The notes under the pieces are model-generated. The model made no database searches. It was given only the letters and a program-made list of their open reading frames with translations, and was not told where the DNA came from. Positions 35,427 through 43,940 of a stretch of 64,000 bases of DNA are shown one piece after another. How positions within the stretch are numbered: position 1 is the first letter of the stretch; each line of letters opens with the position of its first letter. This stretch comes from Roseococcus sp. SYP-B2431 (GTDB lineage Bacteria; Pseudomonadota; Alphaproteobacteria; Acetobacterales; Acetobacteraceae). The translations under genes and the position numbers were made by a program. The stretch covers positions 174,584-238,583 of the forward strand of contig NZ_SJXD01000029.1 in the NCBI RefSeq assembly GCF_004336745.1, given 5' to 3'.

Positions 35427-35837
35427 ATGGCGGACATCACGGAAGAGGCGATCCGGCAGGGCGTCGAGAGCTTCATGGCGACCTTCGGCCGGCTGCCGCC
35501 GAACTTCGCCCTGATGGCCGAGCACGCGCCGGGCGCCTTCGCCGGCTATGGGCTGATGCGCTCCCATGTCATGCGGGACCGGCAGGAAGGCGGTGCGCTG
35601 GATCTCAAGACGAAGGAGCTGGTCTTCGCCCTTCTCGACACATTGGTCGGGCAGACGACGGGCGCGAGGAACCACGCGGCGGCTGCGATGCGGCTGGGCC
35701 TGACCTTGCCGGAGCTGGCGGAGGGCCTCGTGCAGGTCATGATGGTGGGCGGCATCACGACCTGGAACGTGTCGGGCGCCGAGGTGATGCGCCACTGCGT
35801 CGAGCTCCAGAAGGCCGCCAGCCACGAAACCGGCTGA
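35427..35837 (+). CDS. Carboxymuconolactone-decarboxylase/AhpD-fold protein
   Basis: A 136-residue all-helical protein of the CMD/AhpD fold, with LDLKTKELVFALLDTLVGQT and ARNHAAAAMRLGLTLPELAEGLVQVMM. The CxxC redox motif of AhpD is absent, and no Cys is found in the sequence where it is expected, so a peroxidase role is unlikely. A decarboxylase-like or structural role fits better. It is the first gene of the enamidase-like locus, 115 bp upstream of the DUF1185 gene. Confidence 0.82.
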   Translation: MADITEEAIRQGVESFMATFGRLPPNFALMAEHAPGAFAGYGLMRSHVMRDRQEGGALDLKTKELVFALLDTLVGQTTGARNHAAAAMRLGLTLPELAEGLVQVMMVGGITTWNVSGAEVMRHCVELQKAASHETG

Positions 35838-35952
35838 GCGGGCCCAGCGGGCGCCTCGCCGCAGCCAAAAGACTTCGTGAAATGGCTTCTCTTGCAAGGC
35901 ATAAGATCATCTGACAGTCTGCGGCAGGACCATTGCCTGGGAAGAATCGCTG

Positions 35953-36534
35953 ATGCAGATCGAGATCCGCCGCTGGATGACCGTCGTCGAGAACAAGATG
36001 ATGGAAGCCGGCCGCCCTGGGGAGCCCCCGCTGCGCAAGGTCGGCGTGATCGCCGTGGTGAAGAATCCCTATGCCGGCCGCTACGAGGCGGACCTTTCGC
36101 CCGCCATCGAGGCCAGCGCCGCCGTGGGCGAGTTCATGTCGAAGCTCGCCATCGAAGCCATGGGCGGCCTGCCGGTGGAGAGCTACGGTAAGGGCGGCGT
36201 CGTCGGCCTGGGCGGCGAGGTCGAGCATTCCAACGCCATGCTCACCACCACCTTCGCCGAGCCGCTGCGCCGGGCCGTGGGCGGCGCCCAGGCCTGGATT
36301 CCCTCCTACACCAAGCTCGCCGCGCCCGGCTGCACGATCGACGTGCCGCTGGCGCACAAGGACGCGCTCTACGTCCGCTCGCATTACGACGGCATGACCC
36401 TGACCCTGCCGACGGACGCGCCCGCGGCGGACGAGGTCGCGCTCATCGTCGTTCTCGCCAATCGCGGCCGCATCAATGCGCGCGTCGGCGGCCTGAAGGC
36501 CAGCGAGATCGGCGGCCAGGACGGGCTGCGCTGA
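35953..36534 (+). CDS. DUF1185 (amino-acid-synthesis family) protein
   Basis: A 193-residue protein matching the small DUF1185 family: MQIEIRRWMTVVENKMMEAG at the start, then VIAVVKNPYAGRYEADLSPA, ESYGKGGVVGLGGEVEHSNA and WIPSYTKLAAPGCTIDVPLA. The biochemical role is not established to my knowledge, although the family is sometimes labelled amino-acid synthesis. It lies two bases upstream of the enamidase-like gene, strongly suggesting joint function. Glycine-rich loops with a conserved histidine suggest a small-molecule-binding enzyme. Confidence 0.8.
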   Translation: MQIEIRRWMTVVENKMMEAGRPGEPPLRKVGVIAVVKNPYAGRYEADLSPAIEASAAVGEFMSKLAIEAMGGLPVESYGKGGVVGLGGEVEHSNAMLTTTFAEPLRRAVGGAQAWIPSYTKLAAPGCTIDVPLAHKDALYVRSHYDGMTLTLPTDAPAADEVALIVVLANRGRINARVGGLKASEIGGQDGLR

Positions 36535-36536
36535 GC

Positions 36537-37733
36537 ATGCGGACCGCGATCGTCAATCTCGGCGGCATCGTCACGGGCGACCTCGCGTCGCCGACCGCGG
36601 CCGGCGACGCCATCCTGCTGGAGGAGGGGAAGATCACCTCGGTCGGCAGCATCGACGCCGCCGCCCTGGCCTCGGCCGATGTGGTGGTGGATGCCGGCGG
36701 GACGATCGCGATCCCCGGGTTGATCGACAGCCACGTCCACATCACCTTCGGCGACTATACCCCGCGCCAGAAGGTGGTGGGCTTCCTCGAGAGCTACCTG
36801 CATGGCGGCGTCACCACCGCCATCACGGCCTCCGAGGTCCATGTGCCGGGCCGGCCCAAGGATCCGGCCGGCGTGAAGGCGCTGGCGCTCGCCGCCCGCG
36901 CCTGCTTCCTGAACTACCGCCCGGGGGGCATGCGCGTGCATGCCGGCTCCATCATCCTGGAGCCGGGCCTGACCGAGGCGGACATCGCCGAGCTCGCCGC
37001 CGCCGGCCTCTGGCTCGCCAAGGCCGGCTTCGGCGCCTTCGACACCCCTTACGGCTATGCCGAGCCGATGGCCTGGGCGCGCAAGCACGGCATGGTCACC
37101 ACCATGCACACGGGCGGCTCCTCCATCCCCGGCTCCTCGGGCATCTGGGCCGAGCACGTGCTGGCGGCCAACGCGCACGTCTCCTTCCACGTGAATGGCG
37201 GCCCCGTCGCCATGCCGGAGGAAGGCTTCGCCCGGCTGGTAAACGAGAGCGACATGGCGCTGCAGATCTGCACCGCCGGTAACCTCCGCACCGCGCTGAA
37301 GACCGCGAAGCTGCTCGACGAGGCCGGCCAGCCCGAGCGCCTCCTCATCGCGACCGACACGCCGACCGGCAGCGGCATCATGCCGCTCGGCATGCTCTAC
37401 ACCATCAGCCACCTGACGAGCCTCGGCGGCATGGCGCCCGAGCAGGCGATCGCGGCGGCCACCGGCAACAATGCCCGCGCCTATCGCCTCAACAGCGGCA
37501 CCCTGGCGCCGGGCCGCGACGCCGATGTCGTGCTGATCGACGCCTGCGCCGGCGGCGCCTGCGGCGACGCCCTCTCCGCGCTGGACAATGGCGACATCCC
37601 CGCCGTCGCCGCCGTCTTCACGGACGCCGTGCCGCGCTTCGTGGGCCGCAGCCGCAACACGCCGGCCGCGATCCGCCAGGTGCGCGTGGCGCAGTGCCGG
37701 CTGCCCATGGACTTCTCCGGCGGGGGGCACTGA
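36537..37733 (+). CDS. Enamidase-like amidohydrolase
   Basis: A 398-residue metal-dependent hydrolase close in pattern to Eubacterium barkeri enamidase, which opens tetrahydro-6-oxonicotinate in nicotinate fermentation (recalled family sequence). Shared blocks are GDYTPRQKVVGFLESYLHGG, VPGRPKDPAGVKAL, MHTGGSSIPGSS, FHVNGGP and TDTPTGSGIMPLGML. HVH is at residues 66-68 and further ligands at His191, His218 and Asp274. At the expected bridging-Glu position the sequence reads LAKAGFG, so a Lys replaces Glu and could be carboxylated. The substrate is unknown but is probably a cyclic enamide or lactam. Confidence 0.8.
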   Translation: MRTAIVNLGGIVTGDLASPTAAGDAILLEEGKITSVGSIDAAALASADVVVDAGGTIAIPGLIDSHVHITFGDYTPRQKVVGFLESYLHGGVTTAITASEVHVPGRPKDPAGVKALALAARACFLNYRPGGMRVHAGSIILEPGLTEADIAELAAAGLWLAKAGFGAFDTPYGYAEPMAWARKHGMVTTMHTGGSSIPGSSGIWAEHVLAANAHVSFHVNGGPVAMPEEGFARLVNESDMALQICTAGNLRTALKTAKLLDEAGQPERLLIATDTPTGSGIMPLGMLYTISHLTSLGGMAPEQAIAAATGNNARAYRLNSGTLAPGRDADVVLIDACAGGACGDALSALDNGDIPAVAAVFTDAVPRFVGRSRNTPAAIRQVRVAQCRLPMDFSGGGH

Positions 37734-37738
37734 CGGCG

Positions 37739-38260
37739 ATGCGACTCTCCCTGGAACGCGACACCCTGCCGGCCGTCGATCCCAAGGCGCTCCGCAACGC
37801 CTTCGGCCATTTCCCGACCGGCGTCTGCATCGTCGCGGCGACGCTGCCCAATGGCGAGCGCATCGGCGTGACGGTGAACTCCTTCACCTCCGTCTCGCTC
37901 GATCCGCCGCTGCTCCTGGTCTGCCTCGCCCGCTCGCTGCGCAGCCATGACGCGCTGGTCACGAGCGGCGGCTTCGCGATCACCGTGCTGCACGGCGAGC
38001 AGGCGCCCGTCTCGACCCGCTTCGCCTCCTCGGGCGCGGACAAGTGGCTCGACATGGAGGCGAGCGAGGGCGCGGCCGGCGGGCTGATCCTGAACCCGCA
38101 CCTCGCCTGGTTCGACTGCGCGGCGCATGCCGCCCTGCCCGGCGGGGACCACACCATCCTGCTCGGCCGGGTGCTGCGCCACGGCACGGTGGAGCAGGCC
38201 GCGCCGCTGCTCTACTACCGCGGCGGCTATGCGGCGCTTGCCGCCGGCCGGACTGCCTAG
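37739..38260 (+). CDS. Flavin reductase family protein
   Basis: A 173-residue FMN-binding split-barrel of the flavin reductase type. It has RNAFGHFPTGVCIVAATLPN, IGVTVNSFTSVSLDPPLLLV and CLARSLRSHDALVTSGGFAI, plus GDHTILLGRV near the end. These enzymes supply reduced flavin to a separate monooxygenase. No partner oxygenase is adjacent; the LLM monooxygenase lies 14 kb away. The start is five bases after the enamidase-like gene stop. Confidence 0.88.
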   Translation: MRLSLERDTLPAVDPKALRNAFGHFPTGVCIVAATLPNGERIGVTVNSFTSVSLDPPLLLVCLARSLRSHDALVTSGGFAITVLHGEQAPVSTRFASSGADKWLDMEASEGAAGGLILNPHLAWFDCAAHAALPGGDHTILLGRVLRHGTVEQAAPLLYYRGGYAALAAGRTA

Positions 38261-38387
38261 CGGGCGCGCAACCGCTCCGCCGGTATGCAAGATAGCTTTG
38301 TAAAATCACTATGATCAGAAAAGAAGGCCTTCCCGGGCGGCGTGCGTCCTGCTTCTTTCGGCGCCTCGGATGGGTGGAGAATTCGGC

Positions 38388-39353
38388 ATGACATCATCGC
38401 TGAGCCGGCGTGGACTCCTGGGCGGTGCGAGCCTCGCCCTGCTGGCGCCGCGGGCGCGCGCGCAGAGCTTTCCCGATCGCACGATCCGCCTCGTGGTCCC
38501 CTTCACCCCGGGCGGCACCAACGACCTGGTGGGCCGGCTGATCGCGACCCGCGTCGGCCAGACCATCGGCCAGCCCATGGTGGTGGACAATCGCGGCGGC
38601 GCGGGCGGCGAGATCGGCTCCGTCTTCGTCGCGCGCGCGGCGCCTGACGGCTACACCCTGCTCACCGGCTCCACGACCACCATCAGCATCAACCCGCTGA
38701 TGAACCCGCAGCTCTCCTACAACCCCGAGCGCGACTTCCGGCCGCTCAGCTGGGTGGGCTACGTGCCGCTGGTCCTCTGCGTCCGGAACAGCCTCCCTGT
38801 CCGCAACCTGCAGGAGCTGGTCGTCCATATGAAGGCGACCCCCACGCCGCTCAGCTTTGGCAGCGGCGGCACGGGCGGGCCGCACTTCCTGGCGGGCGAG
38901 CGGTTGCGCTGCTCCAGCGGTACCGAGATCACGCATGTGCCCTATCGGGGCGGCGGCGCGGTCCATACCGATCTCGTGGCCGGCCATCTCGACGGCGCCT
39001 TCATCGAGCTCTCGGTTGCCTCCCCCTATATCCGCGAGGGGCGGATGCGCGCCATCGGCCTCGCCGCGCGCGAGCGGCACACGGGCTTTCCCGACCTGCC
39101 GACCCTCAGCGAGCAGGGCATTCCCAACTTCGAGATCACGTCCTGGTTCGGCCTCTACGCCCCGATCGCGACGCCTGATGCCATCGCGAAGCGACTCTCG
39201 GACGAGATCGTCGGCGCGCTGCGGGATCCGGAGGTGCGGTCTCGCCTGGAGGCGGCCGGTGCGACCGTGGTCGGGGGAGACGCCGCCGCCCTAGCGGAGC
39301 ATATGGTGCGCGAGCGGGCCAAATGGTCCGAGCTGCTGAACCTGCGTTGCTAG
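38388..39353 (+). CDS. Bug/TctC-family periplasmic substrate-binding receptor of the enamidase-like locus
   Basis: A 321-residue receptor with a Tat-like signal (SLSRRGLLGGASLALLAPRA), then IRLVVPFTPGGTNDLVGRLI and ARAAPDGYTLLTGST, and a TEITHVPYRGGGAVHTDLVA hinge. Two cysteines-rich points are absent except RCSSG near residue 180. It sits in the catabolic locus between the flavin reductase and the CitE-like lyase, so it most likely captures the locus substrate. The 127-bp upstream gap has AT-rich sequence (GATAGCTTTGTAAAATC) that could be an operator. Confidence 0.92.
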   Translation: MTSSLSRRGLLGGASLALLAPRARAQSFPDRTIRLVVPFTPGGTNDLVGRLIATRVGQTIGQPMVVDNRGGAGGEIGSVFVARAAPDGYTLLTGSTTTISINPLMNPQLSYNPERDFRPLSWVGYVPLVLCVRNSLPVRNLQELVVHMKATPTPLSFGSGGTGGPHFLAGERLRCSSGTEITHVPYRGGGAVHTDLVAGHLDGAFIELSVASPYIREGRMRAIGLAARERHTGFPDLPTLSEQGIPNFEITSWFGLYAPIATPDAIAKRLSDEIVGALRDPEVRSRLEAAGATVVGGDAAALAEHMVRERAKWSELLNLRC

Positions 39354-39362
39354 GAGAGACCC

Positions 39363-40043
39363 GTGAGCTGCAAGCTGCTGATCACCGGCGGGCAGGAGGC
39401 GGTCTTCGAGCCGGCCTTCGCCTCGCATCCGGCCTCGGTCTGCCTCGACCTCGAGGACACCGTCCCGGACGAGCTGAAGCCGGCCACGCGCGCTTTGGTC
39501 CCCGGCTTCATCGCCCGCGCCCGCGCGGCGGGATGCAGCCCGGCGCTGCGCCTCAGCCCGCTCGGCACGCTGGACGGGCTGCGCGATGTGCTGCTGGTGC
39601 ACGGGCTGGCGGAGCTGCCGGATTCCGTGGTGCTGACCAAGCTCGGCTCGGTCGCCGAGCTGCGGCTCTATGAGGAGCTGCTGCAGGGCCGCTGCGCGGC
39701 CATCGAGATCACCGCAATCATCGAATCGGCCGAGGGGCTGAACGCGGTGGAGGCCATCGCCACCGCCTCGCCGCGGCTGAAGGCGCTGTCCTTCGGCGGC
39801 AAGGACTTCTCGAAGCAGATGCGCATGAAGCGCGAATGGGAGCCTCTCTTCCATGCGCGCTCGCGTGCCGCGCATGCGGCGGCGCTCGCCGGCATCGGCA
39901 TCTATGACGAGCCCTATCACCCGCGCGACGACCTGGAGGGGCTGCGCCTCCACTGCCTGCGCGTGAAGGCGATGGGCTTCACCGGCAAGTCGGCGACGGA
40001 TCCTCGCCATGTGCCGGTGATCGACGCCGCCTTCGCGGAATAG
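39363..40043 (+). CDS. Short CitE/HpcH-like lyase
   Basis: A 226-residue TIM-barrel protein of the HpcH/HpaI/citrate-lyase beta family, shorter than the usual 260-300. It has SVCLDLEDTVPDELKPATRA (metal-binding Asp/Glu), ALRLSPLGTLDGLRD, ITAIIESAEGLNAVEAIA and LSFGGKDFSKQM. The C-terminal GKSATDPRHVPVIDAAF is the normal family end, so the shortness lies in loops. Such enzymes cleave or form C-C bonds in CoA or free acids (malyl-CoA-type chemistry). The start is GTG with a good site (TAGGAGA). It ends the locus, nine bases before the convergent MarR gene. Confidence 0.85.
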   Translation: MSCKLLITGGQEAVFEPAFASHPASVCLDLEDTVPDELKPATRALVPGFIARARAAGCSPALRLSPLGTLDGLRDVLLVHGLAELPDSVVLTKLGSVAELRLYEELLQGRCAAIEITAIIESAEGLNAVEAIATASPRLKALSFGGKDFSKQMRMKREWEPLFHARSRAAHAAALAGIGIYDEPYHPRDDLEGLRLHCLRVKAMGFTGKSATDPRHVPVIDAAFAE

Positions 40044-40052
40044 GCCGGGGAC

Positions 40053-40676
40053 CTACCCCGCGCGCCGCGCCGGCAGCTTGGCCGGCGTGCTCGCCCGCGC
40101 GTTCTCGGCGAGGTAGCGCTGCAGCGACAGGGCGCGCCCGCTCGAATCGATCAGCCGCTCGATGAGGTTGGACAGGGTCCGGAACTCCTCGGCGCTGATT
40201 CCCTCGAACTGCACGTCGTTCACCTGGCGCTGGGTCGGCGCCAGGGTGGCCAGGAGGTCGCGGCCCTGCCGCGCCACGGTGAGGCAGAGGCGCCGCCGGT
40301 CGGTCGGGTCCGTGCGCTTGGCCACGAGCCCCTTGGCCAGCAGCCGGTTCGTCACCGTGGTCACGAAGGCGCCGCTGAGATGCAGGTGCTCGGCCACGTC
40401 GCGCACGCTCACGTCGGATTCGGCCGAGAGATGCGCGATGGAGATCAGCACGGTGTACTCGATGCCGGCGAGGTCGATGAAGGCGCCGTGCCCCTCGCGG
40501 ATCGCCTCGTGCCGGGCCAGGAAGCCGAAGAGGTTGTGCACCAGCCGGCGGAACTCGCGGTCCGAGCCCTGGGACAGCAGGATGGGCGACGAGACGGTCA
40601 GTTCGTAGCCTTCGCCGAGACCCGGTTTCGCCTTGGCCTCGGTCTTCGGCTTCCTCACGGCATTCGTCTTCTTCAC
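40053..40676 (-). CDS. MarR-family transcriptional regulator
   Basis: A 207-residue MarR-type winged helix. The recognition helices lie in VRDVAEHLHLSGAFVTTVTN and the wing in KRTDPTDRRRLCLTVARQGR. A basic N-terminal extension (MKKTNAVRKPKTEAKAKPG) is unusual. The start is GTG. It converges on the CitE-like gene, so it is the best candidate regulator of the enamidase-like locus and may respond to an aromatic or heteroaromatic acid. That is inferred from position only. Confidence 0.9.
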   Translation of the reverse strand: MKKTNAVRKPKTEAKAKPGLGEGYELTVSSPILLSQGSDREFRRLVHNLFGFLARHEAIREGHGAFIDLAGIEYTVLISIAHLSAESDVSVRDVAEHLHLSGAFVTTVTNRLLAKGLVAKRTDPTDRRRLCLTVARQGRDLLATLAPTQRQVNDVQFEGISAEEFRTLSNLIERLIDSSGRALSLQRYLAENARASTPAKLPARRAG

Positions 40677-41041
40677 ACTAGGTTCCTGCCCTGGATGGAA
40701 GCCCGGATTACGCGCGCCGGGTCCGCGCCGTCAACAAGGCCGGAACCCGCGGCTTGTCTGGTCCTCCGGGCATTTGCCGTTTCGGAATAGCTTGGTGCGA
40801 GAGCTAGGTATCGGTGATATTAACGCGTCCGCCGTTCTGGCCGCGTGAAGTACATGCGGTCTCAACCAAGTCGGCAGGCGGGCCGATACCAGAAAAAATC
40901 CACCACGATCGGTGGCCTTGCCTCTCGGACATTGGAAATATTGTTCTATGTTCGCTGCCAGATGAAAGGTCCGCCAAGAAACATGCCGGCCGGCGCCCAT
41001 CCGCCCCGCGACCGGACCGCGCCACGGCGTGTCGACCCGCC
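40677..41041. other. 365-bp divergent intergenic region (MarR / histidine kinase)
   Basis: No gene is supported here. It holds the candidate promoter listed separately, then about 200 nt of leader before the kinase start, and an AT-rich patch (ATTGGAAATATTGTTCTATG) near 40931-40950. The MarR promoter must also lie here. Confidence 0.5.
40792..40820 (+). promoter_or_regulatory. Candidate promoter upstream of the hybrid histidine kinase
   Basis: TTGGTG and TGATAT are spaced by 17 bp. Transcription from here would give a leader of about 210 nt before the kinase ATG, so it is only a candidate. Confidence 0.3.
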
Positions 41042-43513
41042 ATGACCGCACCCGCCTTTCTCGCGGGTGGAGGCGCGCTCGGCGCGCTCATGCGCGCGCA
41101 GGACTGGTCCGCGACTGCCCTGGGCCCGTCGGAGAGCTGGCCGCAATCGCTGCGCTCGGCCGTGCGGATCATGCTCAGCACTGGCCATCCCATGGCCATC
41201 TACTGGGGGCCGAGCCTCATCAGCCTCTACAACGATGCCTTCCGCGACCTGATCGGATCCGAGCGCCACCCGCGATCGCTGGGCCGGCCGGCGCGCGAGG
41301 TCTGGACGGAGGTCTGGGACATCATCGGTCCGCAGATCGGGCAGGTGATGTCGGGCAGCGGCTCGGTCTGGCAGGAGAACGCGCTCGTTCCCATGCGCCG
41401 CGACGGCCGGCTCGCCGACAGCTACTGGACCTACGGCTACGATCCCATCGACGATCCGGAAGCACCCGGCGGCATAGGCGGCGTCCTGGTCATCTGCGCC
41501 GAGACAACGGCGACCGTTCTGGCCGAGCGCCGCAGGCAAGGCGAGGCCGAGCGGCAGCGGCGCATCTTCGACCAGGCGCCGGGCTTCATCTGCATCATGA
41601 CGGGACCGGACCACGTCTACGAATACGTCAACAACGCGCATCGCGAGATCTTCAACAGCGGCGGCTGGATCGGAAAGCCGGCGCGCCAGGCCGGGGCCGA
41701 CATCGGCACCCCGCAGCTCTTCGAGCTGCTCGACAACGTCTACGCCACCGGCGAGCGCTACGTCGCGCGATCGGCCGCCATCCGCTTCCGCCGCACGCCC
41801 GGCGAGCCCGAGCGGGAGGTCATCCTCGATGTCCTCTACGCCCCCATCACGGATGACGGCGGGCGCGTCACCGGCATCTTCTCCGAGGGCTTCGACGTCA
41901 CCGGGCTGCGCGAGAACGAGCGACGGCTGCAGGAGCTGAACGAGACGCTGGAACGGCGCGTGCAGGAGGCGCTGGCCGGCCGGAAGCTCCTCGCCGACGT
42001 CGTCGAATCCACCGAGCTGTTCATCCAGGTGGCCGACCCCGGCTTCAACTGGCTGGCCATCAACCGGGCGAGCGCAAGGGAGTTCAAGCGCATCTTCGGC
42101 ATCGCGCCGAAGGTGGGCGACAACATGCTGGAGGCGCTGCGGGCATTGCCCGAGCATCGCGAGGCGGTGCGCGCCGTCTGGTCCCGCGCGCTGACGGGTG
42201 ACACCTTCACCGCCATCGGGCGCTTCGGGCATCCGGCCTACGACCAGCGCGACTACGAGATGCGCTTCAGCCCGCTGCGCGACCGCGAGGGCAAGGTCGT
42301 AGGCGCGTACCAGTTCGTCACCGACGTCACGGACAGGCTGCGCGACCAGGCGCGGCTCGCCGAGGCGGAGGAGCATCTGCGGCAGGCGCAGAAGATCGAG
42401 GCCATCGGCCAGCTCACCGGCGGCGTGGCGCACGATTTCAACAACCTGCTGCAGGTCATTTCCGGCGGGATCAGCCTCCTCGAGCTTGGCATCGAGGAGG
42501 AGCGCCGGCAGAGGGTCCTGGAGGGAATGCGCCAGGCGGCCGACCGGGGTGCCTCGCTGACGCGGCAGCTGCTGTCCTTCTCGCGGCGGCAGGCCCTGCG
42601 CTCCGAATCGGTCGACCTGCGGCGCCAGATCGAGGGCATGCGCGAACTGCTGGAACGCACGCTGCGCGGCGGGGGGCGCATCCGCCTGCACTTCGCGGCC
42701 GACCTCTGGTCGGCGATGGTGGATCCGGTGGAGCTGGAGCTGGCGGTGCTGAACCTCTGCGCCAATGCGCGCGACGCCATGCCGGCGGGCGGCACCATCA
42801 TCATCAGCGGCGACAACGAGGCCGGGCTGGACCGGGACGGGCTCCGGGGCGATTTCGTGCGGCTCGCGGTGACCGACACGGGCGCCGGCATGTCCGAGGA
42901 GGTCCAGGCCCGCGCCTTCGAGCCCTTCTTCACCACCAAGGGTGTGGGCGAGGGCTCGGGGCTCGGCTTGCCGCAGGTCTACGGCTTCGCGCGGCAGTCG
43001 GGCGGCTCGGTCGCCATCGAGAGCATCCCGGGCCGCGGCACGACCGTGACGCTGCTGCTGCCCCGCGCGCAGACCGCGCCGGCCGCCTCCCCGCGCCACC
43101 TGCTGGACTTCCGGCGCACCGCGCAGGCGAGGGTGGGCGAGATGCTGCTGGTCGAGGATGACGACGAGGTGGCCGCGCTGGTCGCCGAGATGGCCCGTGG
43201 TCTCGGTTACGGCGTCACCCGGGCGGCGAGCGGGGAGGCGGCGCTGGGCGCGCTGGCCAATGGACGGCGGATCGATGTCGTCTTCTCCGACGTCATGATG
43301 CCGGGCGGGATGAACGGCATCGAGCTGGCGCGCGAGCTGCGGCGGCGGCGGCCCGACCTGCCGGTGCTGCTGACCTCCGGCTATGCCGCGGGGGTGCAGG
43401 GCCAGGCGGATGCGGACGGCATCGAGATCCTGCAGAAGCCGTATCGGATGAAGGACTTCGCCAAGGCCCTGGAGCGGCTGCTTTCCGGCGAAGGCGGCTC
43501 CGCGGCGACGTGA
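41042..43513 (+). CDS. Cytoplasmic PAS hybrid histidine kinase with receiver domain
   Basis: An 823-residue protein without membrane segments. It has three PAS-like domains (about residues 35-155, 170-290, 315-435), a coiled linker (RLQELNETLERRVQEALAGR) and a HisKA domain with His464 in GGVAHDFNNLLQVISGGI. The ATPase domain has NLCANARDAMPAGGTI, DTGAGMSEEV and GEGSGLGLPQVYGF. The C-terminal receiver has LLVEDDDEVAA, the phospho-Asp in VVFSDVMMPGG and the lysine in EILQKPYRMKDF. PAS-family hybrid kinases of this group often sense light, oxygen or redox, but no chromophore motif (NCRFLQ) is seen. No dedicated response regulator is adjacent. Confidence 0.9.
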   Translation: MTAPAFLAGGGALGALMRAQDWSATALGPSESWPQSLRSAVRIMLSTGHPMAIYWGPSLISLYNDAFRDLIGSERHPRSLGRPAREVWTEVWDIIGPQIGQVMSGSGSVWQENALVPMRRDGRLADSYWTYGYDPIDDPEAPGGIGGVLVICAETTATVLAERRRQGEAERQRRIFDQAPGFICIMTGPDHVYEYVNNAHREIFNSGGWIGKPARQAGADIGTPQLFELLDNVYATGERYVARSAAIRFRRTPGEPEREVILDVLYAPITDDGGRVTGIFSEGFDVTGLRENERRLQELNETLERRVQEALAGRKLLADVVESTELFIQVADPGFNWLAINRASAREFKRIFGIAPKVGDNMLEALRALPEHREAVRAVWSRALTGDTFTAIGRFGHPAYDQRDYEMRFSPLRDREGKVVGAYQFVTDVTDRLRDQARLAEAEEHLRQAQKIEAIGQLTGGVAHDFNNLLQVISGGISLLELGIEEERRQRVLEGMRQAADRGASLTRQLLSFSRRQALRSESVDLRRQIEGMRELLERTLRGGGRIRLHFAADLWSAMVDPVELELAVLNLCANARDAMPAGGTIIISGDNEAGLDRDGLRGDFVRLAVTDTGAGMSEEVQARAFEPFFTTKGVGEGSGLGLPQVYGFARQSGGSVAIESIPGRGTTVTLLLPRAQTAPAASPRHLLDFRRTAQARVGEMLLVEDDDEVAALVAEMARGLGYGVTRAASGEAALGALANGRRIDVVFSDVMMPGGMNGIELARELRRRRPDLPVLLTSGYAAGVQGQADADGIEILQKPYRMKDFAKALERLLSGEGGSAAT

Positions 43514-43541
43514 GGCATGCCGCGGGAGGCCGCCGCCCGCC

Positions 43542-43940
43542 TCAATCCGCCCGCGCGCCGGTCTCGCGGACCACCGCGCCCCGCCGCGCCGTCTCCTCCG
43601 CCATGAGCGCGGTGAGCGCGGCGGGCGTGGTCGAGGGCGCGATCGGCATGCCCTGCATCTCCAGCCAGCGCCGCAGCTCCGGCTGGTTGAGCGCGGCCTC
43701 GGTCGCCGCGCGGATCGCCTCCCGCGCCGGCGCGGGCGTCGCCACCGCGACCACGAGGCCGAAGAAGACGGAGGCGTCGTAGCCGGGCAGGGCCTGCTCG
43801 GCGACGGTCGGCACGTCCGGCAGCACGGCCGAGCGCGCCTCGGTCGTCACGCCGAGGGCGCGCTCGGCCCTCGCGCACATGCGGCAGCGCGGTCAGCACG
43901 TCGGTGAAGACCATGTGACCCGCGCCGCCGACGAGCTCTC
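43542..43940 (-). pseudogene. Truncated, frameshifted Bug/TctC receptor remnant
   Basis: The last 110 or so residues of a Bug receptor are readable (RALGVTTEARSAVLPDVPTV and FFGLVVAVATPAPAREAIRA). Just upstream, in another frame, is GHMVFTDVLTALPHVREG, the normal preceding segment. So a frameshift lies near 43865, and the first two-thirds of the gene are gone, replaced by the LysR remnant on the other strand. Confidence 0.8.

Noticed and set aside
40946..43099. Minus-strand 717-codon frame opposite the histidine kinase
   Set aside because: Shadow of the kinase gene; composition is typical of antisense translation.
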